A DNA stretch of 64,000 bases from Hoylesella marshii DSM 16973 = JCM 13450 (GTDB lineage Bacteria > Bacteroidota > Bacteroidia > Bacteroidales > Bacteroidaceae), in contig NZ_GL397214.1 of NCBI RefSeq assembly GCF_000146675.1, positions 230,078 through 294,077 on the forward strand, given 5' to 3'. The notes under the pieces were generated by a model. It had not been told where the DNA came from and searched no databases. It saw nothing but the letters and a program-made list of their open reading frames with translations. The stretch's first letter is position 1. Every line of letters begins with the position of its first letter. Position numbers and translations under genes: made by a program. Shown here one piece after another: positions 25,683 to 33,890 of this stretch.

Positions 25683-27491
25683 TCATTCGGCCGACATATC
25701 TGCCACCATCTTTCGATATTGCTTATATATATGTGTTCGTGTGACATAGCCCATCAACCGACCGTCTACATCGAGTACGGGGAGTTGTGAAGCGTCGCTC
25801 TTGTCGAAGCGTTGCATCACGCGGTCCATGGTTTCGTTTACGCCCAACACCGCTTCCGGCTTCGACATCAGCTGCTTAACTTTGAAGTGATGGTACAGTT
25901 CTATGCGGAACACGATATGCCGTAACTTCGTGATATCAACTTCGCCAAGGAAGTTTCCGCCGGTGTCGATAACGGGCAAGATACCGCTATGACTTCGGCT
26001 CAGTGCATGAACGAGCTGTCCAAGCTCCATGTCGGGGTCTACCGAGGTGTAGCTTTTGTCTATCACACTGTCTAAACTCATGAGCGTGAGCACGGCGCGG
26101 TCGGTATGATGGGTAATGAGTTTGCCCTCGCGAGCCAAGCGCATGCCGTAGATGCTGTGCGGCTCAAAGATAATAATGGTGAGATAGGCTGCCACGCTCA
26201 CTATCATCAAAGGGATGAAGAGCTGATAGCCGCCGGTTATCTCGGCAATGAGGAAGATGCCTGTCAGCGGTGCGTGCATCACTCCCGACATCACTCCGGC
26301 CATTCCCAAAAGGGTGAAGTTCTTCTCCGGAAGATAGATCCCCAGCTCATACATGTTCCATACACGGGCGAAGAGGAAGCCACCGAAGGCTCCGATAAAG
26401 AGCGATGGAGCAAACGTTCCGCCGCATCCGCCTCCGCCGTTGGTAGCCGATGTGGCAAAGACTTTCGTAAACAGCACCAAGGCTATATAGACGATGAGCA
26501 GCTGACTGTGGCCATAGAAGAGGGAATTGTTTAATATCGCGTCCCAATCGGCTTCGGTCTTGCCGCCGAGAAGAATGTTTACGCCGGTATATCCCTCGCC
26601 ATAGAGCGACGGAAAGAGGAAGATAAGCGTGCTCAACACGATGCCGCCGAGCACTAACTTGCCGAGGGGATGGTTGCGAAGACGACCGAAGATACTTTCG
26701 CAGGCCGACATGGTGCGGATGAAGTACAGGGCAATGAGTCCGCAGAAGATACCGAGCAGGATGCTGGCAGGAACGCGCTCAACGAGCCATGCGCTGTCGA
26801 GTTGGAAGTTCAGCAGCGACTTGCCACCCACAAACAGATAGGTGAAGCAAGTGGCAGTGATACAAGAGATGAGGATGGGCAACAGCGAAGCCATCGTAAG
26901 GTCTATCATCAACACTTCGAGCGTGAAGACAAGGCCGGCGATAGGTGCCTTGTAGATGCCTGCGATGGCAGCTGCCGCGCCGCAACCGACAAGCAGCATG
27001 AGCACCCGATTATCCATTTTGAAGAGTTTACCGAGGTTGCTGCCGATGGCCGAGCCGGTGAGCACGATGGGCGCCTCTGCTCCCACAGAACCTCCGAAGC
27101 TGATGGTAATGGCTGAAGCGAGCACCGAACTCCAGCAGTTGTGTCCCTTCAGTCGGCTGCGTTTTGAGCTGATGGCGTAGAGTATGCGGGTGATGCCGTG
27201 GGAGATGTCGTCTTTCACGATGTATCTCACGAACAGTGAGGTGAGGAAGATGCCGATAACGGGGAATACGAGATAGAGCCAGTTGAACGATTCGCTGTGG
27301 AAGCCGGAGGTGAGCAGTTGCTGTATCTGCCCGATAAGCCAATGGAGCACGAAAGCGGCGATGGCGGCGAAGAGCCCCACGAAGAACGCCAACACGAGTG
27401 TAAACTGCCGGTCGGTAACGTGTTGCTCGCGCCAATCGATGAGCCTTTCGAGCAATGTGGGTTGAAGGTCGAGGGTGGTATCGTTTGCCAT
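25683..27491 (-). CDS. ClC chloride channel/transporter with C-terminal CBS pair
   Basis: A 602-residue membrane protein with about ten hydrophobic segments to residue ~430, then two CBS domains (about 450-500 and 530-590; LSRSHSGILPVID, SDASQLPVLDVDGRLMGY). ClC selectivity/gating loops: GGSVGAEAP (133-141, gating glutamate E139), GIYKAPIAGLVFTLEVL and GGGGCGGTFAPSLFIGA. The gating glutamate is present, compatible with chloride/proton exchange or a channel. The CBS pair suggests regulation by adenine nucleotides (family knowledge). It starts 19 bases after the tsaC stop. Confidence 0.93.
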   Translation of the reverse strand: MANDTTLDLQPTLLERLIDWREQHVTDRQFTLVLAFFVGLFAAIAAFVLHWLIGQIQQLLTSGFHSESFNWLYLVFPVIGIFLTSLFVRYIVKDDISHGITRILYAISSKRSRLKGHNCWSSVLASAITISFGGSVGAEAPIVLTGSAIGSNLGKLFKMDNRVLMLLVGCGAAAAIAGIYKAPIAGLVFTLEVLMIDLTMASLLPILISCITATCFTYLFVGGKSLLNFQLDSAWLVERVPASILLGIFCGLIALYFIRTMSACESIFGRLRNHPLGKLVLGGIVLSTLIFLFPSLYGEGYTGVNILLGGKTEADWDAILNNSLFYGHSQLLIVYIALVLFTKVFATSATNGGGGCGGTFAPSLFIGAFGGFLFARVWNMYELGIYLPEKNFTLLGMAGVMSGVMHAPLTGIFLIAEITGGYQLFIPLMIVSVAAYLTIIIFEPHSIYGMRLAREGKLITHHTDRAVLTLMSLDSVIDKSYTSVDPDMELGQLVHALSRSHSGILPVIDTGGNFLGEVDITKLRHIVFRIELYHHFKVKQLMSKPEAVLGVNETMDRVMQRFDKSDASQLPVLDVDGRLMGYVTRTHIYKQYRKMVADMSAE

Positions 27492-27510
27492 GTTGCTGTG
27501 GGTATGTGGG

Positions 27511-28080
27511 TCAGGGACGGACGATTTTCACTTCGCCGTCGGCTGCGAGCTTGATGATAGACGAGGGTGTGTGCGGTCGCTTCTCTTGCCGACGACTGTG
27601 GCACACGTAGTCCACGCTTTCGAGCAGTTCGGGGGCGATGTCGCAGTAGTTTTGGGCAGCGGGTTGGCCGCTGATATTGGCGCTGGTGCTGACGATGGCT
27701 TTCTGGAAGCGATAGCAGAGTTCGCGTGAGAAGGCTTCTTTCGTGATGCGCAGGGCGATGCTGCCATCGTCGGCAATGAGGTTGGGTGCGAGGTTCACTG
27801 CGCCGTCGAGGATGACGGTGGTGGGTTTCTCGGCCACATCGAGCAAGTCCCAGGCTACGGGCGGCACGTCTCTCACGTAGCGTTGCAGCCGTGCGTCGCT
27901 GTCTACCAGACATATCAGTGCCTTGGAGTCTTCGCGTTGCTTGATGCGGTATATGCGGGCTACGGCTTCTTTGTTGGTAGCGTCGCAGCCGATGCCCCAC
28001 ACGGTGTCGGTGGGGTAGAGTATCACGCCGCCTGCCTTGAGCACTTCTACGGCTTGCCGGATGTCTTCTTGCTGTGTCAT
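27511..28080 (-). CDS. tsaC: L-threonylcarbamoyladenylate synthase (YrdC/Sua5 domain)
   Basis: Makes threonylcarbamoyl-AMP for t6A37 modification of ANN-decoding tRNAs. 189 residues, a single YrdC domain: GGVILYPTDTVWGIGCDATN, RIKQREDSKALICLV, VSTSANISGQPA and the C-terminal HTPSSIIKL. The frame is open further upstream, but ATG 28080 fits the family and follows a minus-strand TATATTTGC box at 28109-28117. First gene of a probable tsaC-clc-fmt transcript. Confidence 0.93.
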   Translation of the reverse strand: MTQQEDIRQAVEVLKAGGVILYPTDTVWGIGCDATNKEAVARIYRIKQREDSKALICLVDSDARLQRYVRDVPPVAWDLLDVAEKPTTVILDGAVNLAPNLIADDGSIALRITKEAFSRELCYRFQKAIVSTSANISGQPAAQNYCDIAPELLESVDYVCHSRRQEKRPHTPSSIIKLAADGEVKIVRP

Positions 28081-28144
28081 GTTGCTTTGTCGGTTGTTTC
28101 TCGGACGTGCAAATATAGCGAAAAATCCGTTGGCATTGAAACTT

Positions 28145-28789
28145 TCATCCCACTTTTTCGTCGCCGCTCCCTTCGCTCTTTTCTCCCGTTCCGCTGCCTC
28201 TGACATACATTTTGCGATAGCGCGAGCCGGCGTTGTGCAGTTTCCCTTGGGCTTCGAGCCGGCGGGCAAGGCGATAGGCTGATGCTTTCGAGAGATTCAG
28301 CTCGGCACGCAGGTCGCCGATGAAGATGTAGTCCGTCTCGGCGAAGAGGCGGTCGAGGGCGGCATCCACTTCGGCATCTGTGGGCATGGAGTAGGGGTCT
28401 TGCCGGTAGGTCATGTTTTCAAACTTCGTTGTGCTCAACAGTCGCATCAGTCGCTTTTCGGGGCGGAAGTTAACGGTGCGCACATAGGGGTTTCGCAGGC
28501 GGAATCGATGGGTTTTCGGGTCTTCGTAGAGTTCGCCTTTGATGGAGAGCGAGAAGTAGCCCAGCCCGGGCAGATGCACGCGATTGCCGAGCATGAGCTG
28601 GTCGGCCATCTCTGTTTTCACGGCTTCGAAGGCACCGATGAGGTCGGCTGTGGTGAGTGCCGTTGCCTTTTCGATGTGTTGCCCCATCAGTTCCATTCCT
28701 ACTGTGTTGTACATGTCAACCACGATTCGCCAAGCATCTTTCTTGGCCAGCGAACCGGTTGTTTTCATGAGTTTATAAAATACTGACAT
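28145..28789 (-). CDS. HU-HIG type DNA-binding protein
   Basis: A 214-residue Bacteroidetes-type HU-like protein. Residues ~1-120 fit the HU-HIG fold: MSVFYKLMKTTG, helices to KTEMADQLMLGNRVHLPGLGYFSLSI, then a DNA-binding arm region (RNPYVRTVNFRPEK). Residues ~145-195 look like a small winged-helix domain (LRAELNLSKASAYRLARRLE), followed by a Gly/Ser/Glu tail. Probably a nucleoid or regulatory protein. Its minus-strand promoter (29055-29086) is about 265 bases upstream, so two 22-bp-period arrays (28877-29043) lie within its leader, making self-regulation a testable idea. Confidence 0.72.
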   Translation of the reverse strand: MSVFYKLMKTTGSLAKKDAWRIVVDMYNTVGMELMGQHIEKATALTTADLIGAFEAVKTEMADQLMLGNRVHLPGLGYFSLSIKGELYEDPKTHRFRLRNPYVRTVNFRPEKRLMRLLSTTKFENMTYRQDPYSMPTDAEVDAALDRLFAETDYIFIGDLRAELNLSKASAYRLARRLEAQGKLHNAGSRYRKMYVRGSGTGEKSEGSGDEKVG

Positions 28790-28876
28790 TGTTTAAAGGT
28801 TTTAAATGAGTATATCGGTTGATGCTTCATGTTATCATCGTCATTCCTTTTCATAGGCGAACGACCCTCTTAGTTT

Positions 28877-28942
28877 AGGAGTTGTTGTCTTTAGATGCAG
28901 GAGTTGTTGTCTTTAGATGTAGGAGTCGTTCCCATTAGATAC
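28877..28942. repeat. 22-bp-period micro-array E
   Basis: Three 22-base units at 28877, 28899 and 28921. The first two differ only in the last base (AGGAGTTGTTGTCTTTAGAT core); the third is diverged (AGGAGTCGTT...TTAGAT). Confidence 0.88.
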
Positions 28943-28955
28943 GTAGATATTTAAA

Positions 28956-29043
28956 TTATCATCGTGGTGAAAAATATTTATCATCGTGATGAAAAATAAT
29001 TATCATCGTGATGAAAAATAATTATCATCATGATGAAAAATCA
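28956..29043. repeat. 22-bp-period micro-array F (palindromic core)
   Basis: Four 22-base units at 28956, 28978, 29000 and 29022. Each has the near-palindrome TTATCATC(G/A)TG(A/G)TGAAAAAT followed by two or so variable bases. The middle two are identical. Begins 13 bases after array E. Confidence 0.92.
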
Positions 29044-29054
29044 TTAATCATACT

Positions 29055-29086
29055 GCAAAGATAGTAAGAAATACGGTATCGTGCAA
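29055..29086 (-). promoter_or_regulatory. Promoter of the HU-HIG gene
   Basis: Minus strand: TTG (29084-29086), 20 bases, TATCTTTGC (29055-29063). Transcription would run through arrays F and E before reaching the start codon at 28789. Confidence 0.75.
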
Positions 29087-29160
29087 CCTTTCTCCCCATT
29101 ATCTTTTGCCAAGCTCCTATTATCTGTGGTCGTAAGGCTGCCATTTTGAAAAAGAATCCT

Positions 29161-29169
29161 TATCTTTGC
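29161..29169 (+). promoter_or_regulatory. -7 box of the beta-helix gene
   Basis: TATCTTTGC, 27 bases before ATG 29196; no well-spaced TTTG upstream. The position rules out the more upstream in-frame ATG at 29166, which lies inside the box. Confidence 0.65.
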
Positions 29170-29195
29170 ACATAAACAATCAACTCATATCACCC

Positions 29196-30785
29196 ATGAA
29201 AAGAGTATCGTTGATAGGGCTGTTGCTGCTGACAACGGCTTTCGCAATGGCTGCTAAGGAATATAAAGTGAGTACGGCAGCCGAGTTTATCAAGGCTATC
29301 GGCTCAGACCGCGTGATAACCGTCAGTGGGGAACTGAACCTATCGGACGTGTTGGAATATGCATACTGCTGCGTCGCGGTGAAGCTCGCGACCATACAGG
29401 AGGGCGATACACCCAAGGCACACGCATATAGAGACGAAGTGTTCGACGGTTATCAACTCGTGCTCAATCAGTGTGTAAACCTCGTCATACAAGGTACCGA
29501 TGGGGCTGCTATCGTGGTGTCGCCACGCTATGCCTACCCGTTGAGCTTCCGCAACTGCCGCAACATGACGCTGCGTAACCTTACCATCGGACATACCGAC
29601 GAGGGCTACTGCCAAGGGGGCGTGTTGGAGTTTCAGTCGTGTGAAGACGTGCAGATAGACCGCTGCGAGCTTTTCGGCTGCGGCATCGAAGGCATTACCG
29701 CAACTAATACGAGTCGTCTGAATTGCACGAAGAGCATCATACGCGATTGCAGCTACAGCATCATGACACTCTCGCAGGGCTTCAACAGCAAGTTTACCGA
29801 CTGTGACTTCTACCGCTGTCGTGAGTTCTCGTTGGTGAATATTGCGAACTCCTCGAATACCGCGTTCGTGCGTTGCCGGTTTACGCAGAATCGGGGCACG
29901 CTGTTCGCATCAAACGGACAGAACAACGTGTCGCTGCGCAACTGCGAGATACACCATACGGGACAGCTCGGCAATATAGACATCTGCAAGTTTCCTTCCA
30001 CAACCTATGTGCAAGACGACGTGGAACTCAACGACCGCGGCATAGGTCCTACCGTGCGGCTGCAACTCTCGGCCAGCAAAGAGGGCGAGGTGACGGCAGA
30101 CGAAGATGAATGTGGCGGCGAAGAAGAAGTGGATGAGAATGAAGGAGCACTCACGCCCGAGGAACTTTGGGGACAGGAGATTATCGATGATTGGCAGGAC
30201 GTGGGCATAGAACTGCCGGCGGGAAAGCCATCGAACATCAAGGAGCTCGTGACCGTCTTCTGCAAGGCATGGCCGAGCGGGGAGGACAGTCCGCAGCGCG
30301 CGTTTCTCAACTTCCTCAATGGTAAAGGTGCTTACCGGCGCTACAACTTTCAACAGCCCGATGAGCCCGTAGACGCGACAAGCTCTATCTATGCTTATAC
30401 GGATAAAAGCGGCCGCGAGGTGGCATTTGAAATCAGTGAGGGATGGCTCACCGTCTTCTTGCCCGATACGGGGGTAGACCTTGCTGCCGCTTTATGGAAA
30501 CGCAACAACGGGCATAAACTGTTTATCGTCTGCCTCACATACACCAGCTATCAAAACGACCAGCAGCTCATCTTATGCTACGACTTCAATCCTGATACGA
30601 ATACACTCTCGCCCGACCTTCGCACAAGCGAACGTATCGCCCCCGGTTACGACGGTCTACTGCGTCTGCCGCAACGGGGCACAAGTCTGACGATTATCAA
30701 CAAAGAAGCGAGCGATACGGGAAATTATGAGCAGTATTGGAACGGGCAAAACTTTAATAAGCGTGTGCCCATGCGTCATGATTGA
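29196..30785 (+). CDS. Exported right-handed beta-helix protein, function unknown
   Basis: A 529-residue protein with a signal peptide (RVSLIGLLLLTTAFAMAA). Residues ~80-270 show irregular repeats of short strands with stacked Asn/Cys/Phe positions (LSFRNCRNMTLRNLTIGH, LEFQSCEDVQIDRCELFGC, FTDCDFYRCREFSLVNI, FVRCRFTQNRGTLF, VSLRNCEIHHTG), typical of NosD/pectate-lyase-like beta-helices. An acidic linker (about 300-325, DEDECGGEEEVDENEG) separates this from a ~200-residue C-terminal globular domain that I do not recognise. Cysteine-rich for an exported protein. No catalytic motif identified. Ends before a strong bidirectional hairpin. Confidence 0.7.
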   Translation: MKRVSLIGLLLLTTAFAMAAKEYKVSTAAEFIKAIGSDRVITVSGELNLSDVLEYAYCCVAVKLATIQEGDTPKAHAYRDEVFDGYQLVLNQCVNLVIQGTDGAAIVVSPRYAYPLSFRNCRNMTLRNLTIGHTDEGYCQGGVLEFQSCEDVQIDRCELFGCGIEGITATNTSRLNCTKSIIRDCSYSIMTLSQGFNSKFTDCDFYRCREFSLVNIANSSNTAFVRCRFTQNRGTLFASNGQNNVSLRNCEIHHTGQLGNIDICKFPSTTYVQDDVELNDRGIGPTVRLQLSASKEGEVTADEDECGGEEEVDENEGALTPEELWGQEIIDDWQDVGIELPAGKPSNIKELVTVFCKAWPSGEDSPQRAFLNFLNGKGAYRRYNFQQPDEPVDATSSIYAYTDKSGREVAFEISEGWLTVFLPDTGVDLAAALWKRNNGHKLFIVCLTYTSYQNDQQLILCYDFNPDTNTLSPDLRTSERIAPGYDGLLRLPQRGTSLTIINKEASDTGNYEQYWNGQNFNKRVPMRHD

Positions 30786-30883
30786 ACCCTAATCAGCCCT
30801 TAGACCTCAAACAATGGTTTGCAGACGTCGCTGGCATCCAGCGAACAGAAACAACGGTTTGTCGGTTTTCGTATATAAAGAAC

Positions 30884-30930
30884 GCCTCCCAAGAGTCAAT
30901 GGTTGAACTCTTGGGAGGCACTTCCTTTTT
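30884..30930. terminator. Bidirectional terminator between convergent genes
   Basis: GCCTCCCAAGAGT (30884-30896) pairs perfectly with ACTCTTGGGAGGC (30907-30919), 10-base loop, followed by CTTCCTTTTTAT on the plus strand. It separates the beta-helix gene from asnS. Confidence 0.9.
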
Positions 30931-30948
30931 ATATATACGCGATGTGGA

Positions 30949-32352
30949 TTAGAACTCTGCGTTCTTAGGCGTGCGGGGGAAAGGCACTACGTCGCGAATG
31001 TTCTGCATGCCGGTAACGAAGAGGATGAGACGCTCGAAGCCGAGGCCGAAGCCACCATGCGGACACGTGCCGTATTTGCGGGTATCAAGATACCACCACA
31101 TGTCTTTCATCGGGATATGGCGTTCTTCTATCTGCTCCATCAGCTTGCCGTAGTCTTCCTCGCGTACGCTGCCGCCGATGATTTCGCCAATCTGCGGGAA
31201 AAGTACGTCGGTTCCCTGAACGGTCTTGTTGTCATCGTTGAGCTTCATATAGAAAGCCTTTATCTCTTTCGGGTAGTCGGTCATGATGACAGGCCGCTTG
31301 AAATGCTCTTCCACAAGATAACGCTCGTGCTCGCTGGCGAGATCCATGCCCCAAGAGACGGGGAACTCGAACTTGTGTCCCTGTGCTACGGCCTCTTTCA
31401 GAATGTCGATACCCTCGGTATAAGTGAGCCGCTTAAAGCTGCCCGACACGACTGAACGCAACCGCTCGAGGAGCGTCTTGTCTATCATGCTGTTGAGGAA
31501 CTCGAGGTCGTCTTGGCAGTGGTCGAGTGCCCATTGCACGCAATATTTAATGAAGTCTTCCTCTAAATCCATCAGGTCGTTGAGGTCGATAAAAGCAACT
31601 TCAGGCTCAATCATCCAAAACTCTGCCAAGTGTCGGGGCGTGTTTGAGTTCTCGGCACGGAACGTGGGGCCGAAAGTGTATATCTGTCCCAATGAAGTTG
31701 CACCGAGTTCGCCTTCCAATTGTCCGCTGACGGTGAGCGATGTCATCTTCCCGAAGAAATCGTCGTCATATTTTATCTTGCCTTTCTCGTCCTTCTTCAA
31801 ATCATAGAGGTTCTGGGTGGTTACCTGAAACATCTGTCCTGCCCCCTCAGCATCGCTGGCTGTGATGATGGGGGTATGGAAATAGAAGAAGCCGCGGTCG
31901 TGGAAGAATTGGTGAATGGCGATGGCCATGTGGTGACGGATGCGGAAGACGGCACCGAAAGTGTTGGTGCGCAGACGAAGATGACCATACTGACGCATAT
32001 ACTCAAATGTCTGTCCTTTCTTCTGCATGGGATAATCGGAGCCACAAAGACCATATATCTTTATATCCTTGCATTGTATCTCCACGCTCTGTCCCTTGCC
32101 CTGACTCTCAACGAGCGTACCCGTTACGGAGAGACAGGAACCGGTGGTTATCTGTCTGAGCGTCTGCTCGTCGGTCGTTGACGTATTGACGACTATCTGC
32201 ACATTCTTAATGGTGGAGCCGTCGTTTAGTGCAATGAAGTCTACGGCCTTGCTGCTGCGGTGGGTTCTTACCCAGCCCCGTACGTTTACGGTAGCGCCGA
32301 AATCGGTACTTTTCAGTACGTCTACAATCTTTGTTCTACGCATTGTTTCCAT
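30949..32352 (-). CDS. asnS: Asparaginyl-tRNA synthetase
   Basis: Class IIb synthetase, 467 residues. N-terminal OB-fold anticodon-binding domain ([21 protein letters not shown]); class II motif 2 [21 protein letters not shown]; motif 3 [15 protein letters not shown] near the C-terminus. Residue choice FWMIEPE is typical of AsnRS in this group rather than AspRS. Last gene of the purB-rluB-asnS transcript; starts 15 bases after the rluB stop. Confidence 0.97.
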   Translation of the reverse strand: METMRRTKIVDVLKSTDFGATVNVRGWVRTHRSSKAVDFIALNDGSTIKNVQIVVNTSTTDEQTLRQITTGSCLSVTGTLVESQGKGQSVEIQCKDIKIYGLCGSDYPMQKKGQTFEYMRQYGHLRLRTNTFGAVFRIRHHMAIAIHQFFHDRGFFYFHTPIITASDAEGAGQMFQVTTQNLYDLKKDEKGKIKYDDDFFGKMTSLTVSGQLEGELGATSLGQIYTFGPTFRAENSNTPRHLAEFWMIEPEVAFIDLNDLMDLEEDFIKYCVQWALDHCQDDLEFLNSMIDKTLLERLRSVVSGSFKRLTYTEGIDILKEAVAQGHKFEFPVSWGMDLASEHERYLVEEHFKRPVIMTDYPKEIKAFYMKLNDDNKTVQGTDVLFPQIGEIIGGSVREEDYGKLMEQIEERHIPMKDMWWYLDTRKYGTCPHGGFGLGFERLILFVTGMQNIRDVVPFPRTPKNAEF

Positions 32353-32367
32353 CTTGTTCTATCTCCA

Positions 32368-33813
32368 TTATTCAAAAGCGCCCATGCGCAACATGTCTAC
32401 TTCTTTCTCGGTAAGGAAACGCCAATCGCCACGACGCAGATATTTCTTCGTGAGTCCGGCAAATTGTACGCGGTCAAGACGAACGACTCGGTAGCCCAAG
32501 CTCTCGAAGATACGACGTACGATGCGGTTTCTTCCGCTGTGAATCTCTATGCCGACCTGCTTCTTGTCGTTGTCCTTGGCATATTCGATGGCATCGGCAT
32601 GTATCTCTCCGTCGTCGAGGGTGATGCCTGTAGCAATCTGTTGCATGTCGTGCATTGTTACTTCTTTGTCGAGGAATACGTGGTAAACCTTTTTCTTCAA
32701 GAACTTAGGATGCGTCAGTTTGCTGGCCAAATCGCCGTCGTTGGTGAAGAGCAGCACACCTGTAGTATTGCGGTCAAGGCGACCTACGGGATAGATGCGT
32801 TCGGGACAGGCTCCCTTTACAAGTTCCATCACGGTTTTCCGCTGTTGCGGGTCATCGCTTGTGGTAACATAGTCTCTCGGCTTATTGAGCAATACATAGA
32901 CTTTCTTTTCAAGCGTTACGGGTTGGTCGTGGAACTTCACTTCGTCGGTACGCACAATCTTTGTGCCCAGCTCGGTAATGACCTGTCCGTTTACCGTGAC
33001 CACACCGGCCTGTATAAATTCATCGGCTTCGCGACGGCTACATACGCCGGCATTGGCTAAATATTTGTTCAGACGTATCGGTTCGTTGGGGTCGGTGTGT
33101 TCTTCCTTATATTCGATACGTTTCTTCATGCTGTATTTGGCGTGGGGATCATAGCCCGGGGTGCGCGGACGATAGCCACCTTGATTGTAGCTTCGCGGTT
33201 GATAGTTGCCACGGGGCGGATAACCGCCGTAGTTGTTGTAGCCGCCTTGTCGGGGCTGTCCGTAGTTGGGGCGTGATTGATAGCCGCCTTGCTGATAGTT
33301 GTTTCTCGGACGATAACCACCCTCGCGGGGCTGATAACCACCTTCGCGAGGCTGATAGCCCCCCTCCGGATTGTTGAAGCGTGGACGATAACCGCCTTGT
33401 CGGGGCTGTCCGTAGTTGGGGCGTGGTTGATAACCGCCACCGGCTTCTCCCTCTTGGTTGTTGAAGCGCGGACGATAACCACCTTGTCGCGGCTGTCCGT
33501 AATTGTTGTTGTAGGGGCGCGACTGATAGTTTCCACCATTGTTATAACGGGGACGGTAGGGACGGGGCGACGACATGCCTTCGCCTCCGCTTTGTAATCC
33601 GCCGCCAAAGCCTTCGGGACGGAAACCTCCATCTTCTCGGTTCCCATTTCTGTCGCTGCTGTATGCATGTTGGGAGTGGATACGCGGGCGCTGTGTGCGG
33701 CCTCCATGATACTCATTGTTGTAGCCTTGTTGTGTGGGGCTGTAGCCTTCACGGCTGGTCTCATTCTGTTCGGAAGAGAAATTGTCCTGTTTGTTTTCTA
33801 ATTCTTGGTCCAT
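32368..33813 (-). CDS. rluB: RluB-type 23S rRNA pseudouridine synthase with long disordered N-terminus
   Basis: A 481-residue protein. The C-terminal ~235 residues are a complete RsuA/RluB enzyme: S4 domain (RLNKYLANAGVCSRREADEFI) and catalytic domain with YPVGRLDRNTTGVLLFTNDG (catalytic Asp in GRLD) and SGRNRIVRRIFESLGY. The N-terminal ~245 residues are low-complexity, built from Gly, Tyr, Arg, Pro, Gln and Asn, with repeated GYRPRFNN, PNYGQPRQGG and GGYQPRE units; this resembles RGG/YG-rich RNA-binding disordered regions. Start at ATG 33813; codons upstream to 33858 are open but not needed. Same operon as purB and asnS, common in Bacteroidales. Confidence 0.9.
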   Translation of the reverse strand: MDQELENKQDNFSSEQNETSREGYSPTQQGYNNEYHGGRTQRPRIHSQHAYSSDRNGNREDGGFRPEGFGGGLQSGGEGMSSPRPYRPRYNNGGNYQSRPYNNNYGQPRQGGYRPRFNNQEGEAGGGYQPRPNYGQPRQGGYRPRFNNPEGGYQPREGGYQPREGGYRPRNNYQQGGYQSRPNYGQPRQGGYNNYGGYPPRGNYQPRSYNQGGYRPRTPGYDPHAKYSMKKRIEYKEEHTDPNEPIRLNKYLANAGVCSRREADEFIQAGVVTVNGQVITELGTKIVRTDEVKFHDQPVTLEKKVYVLLNKPRDYVTTSDDPQQRKTVMELVKGACPERIYPVGRLDRNTTGVLLFTNDGDLASKLTHPKFLKKKVYHVFLDKEVTMHDMQQIATGITLDDGEIHADAIEYAKDNDKKQVGIEIHSGRNRIVRRIFESLGYRVVRLDRVQFAGLTKKYLRRGDWRFLTEKEVDMLRMGAFE

Positions 33814-33890
33814 AGTTCTTTGTTGTTTTAAAATGTTTTGAAAAGGCCTCACGGCCATTGGATGATTATAATAACTATTTTGGTGTATTG

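Larger units (their letters stand above)
28790..29195. other. Divergent region with double tandem array
   Basis: About 400 bases between the HU-HIG gene and the beta-helix gene. It holds array E (28877-28942), array F (28956-29043), a minus-strand promoter (29055-29086) and a plus-strand TATCTTTGC box (29161-29169). Confidence 0.8.

Noticed and set aside
27227..28000. A 257-codon minus-strand ORF across clc and tsaC
   Set aside because: Overlaps two well-supported genes in another frame and has an Arg/His/Ser-rich composition typical of shadow frames.
30787..30806. Possible seventh inverted-repeat element (CCCTAATCAGCCCTTAGACC)
   Set aside because: Only one end resembles the family and no matching inverted end is found; at best a remnant.
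33126..33764. A 212-codon ORF in another frame of the rluB tail region
   Set aside because: It is open only because the DNA repeats; composition is Ala/Thr/Val-rich without any family marks, and the rluB frame explains the region.
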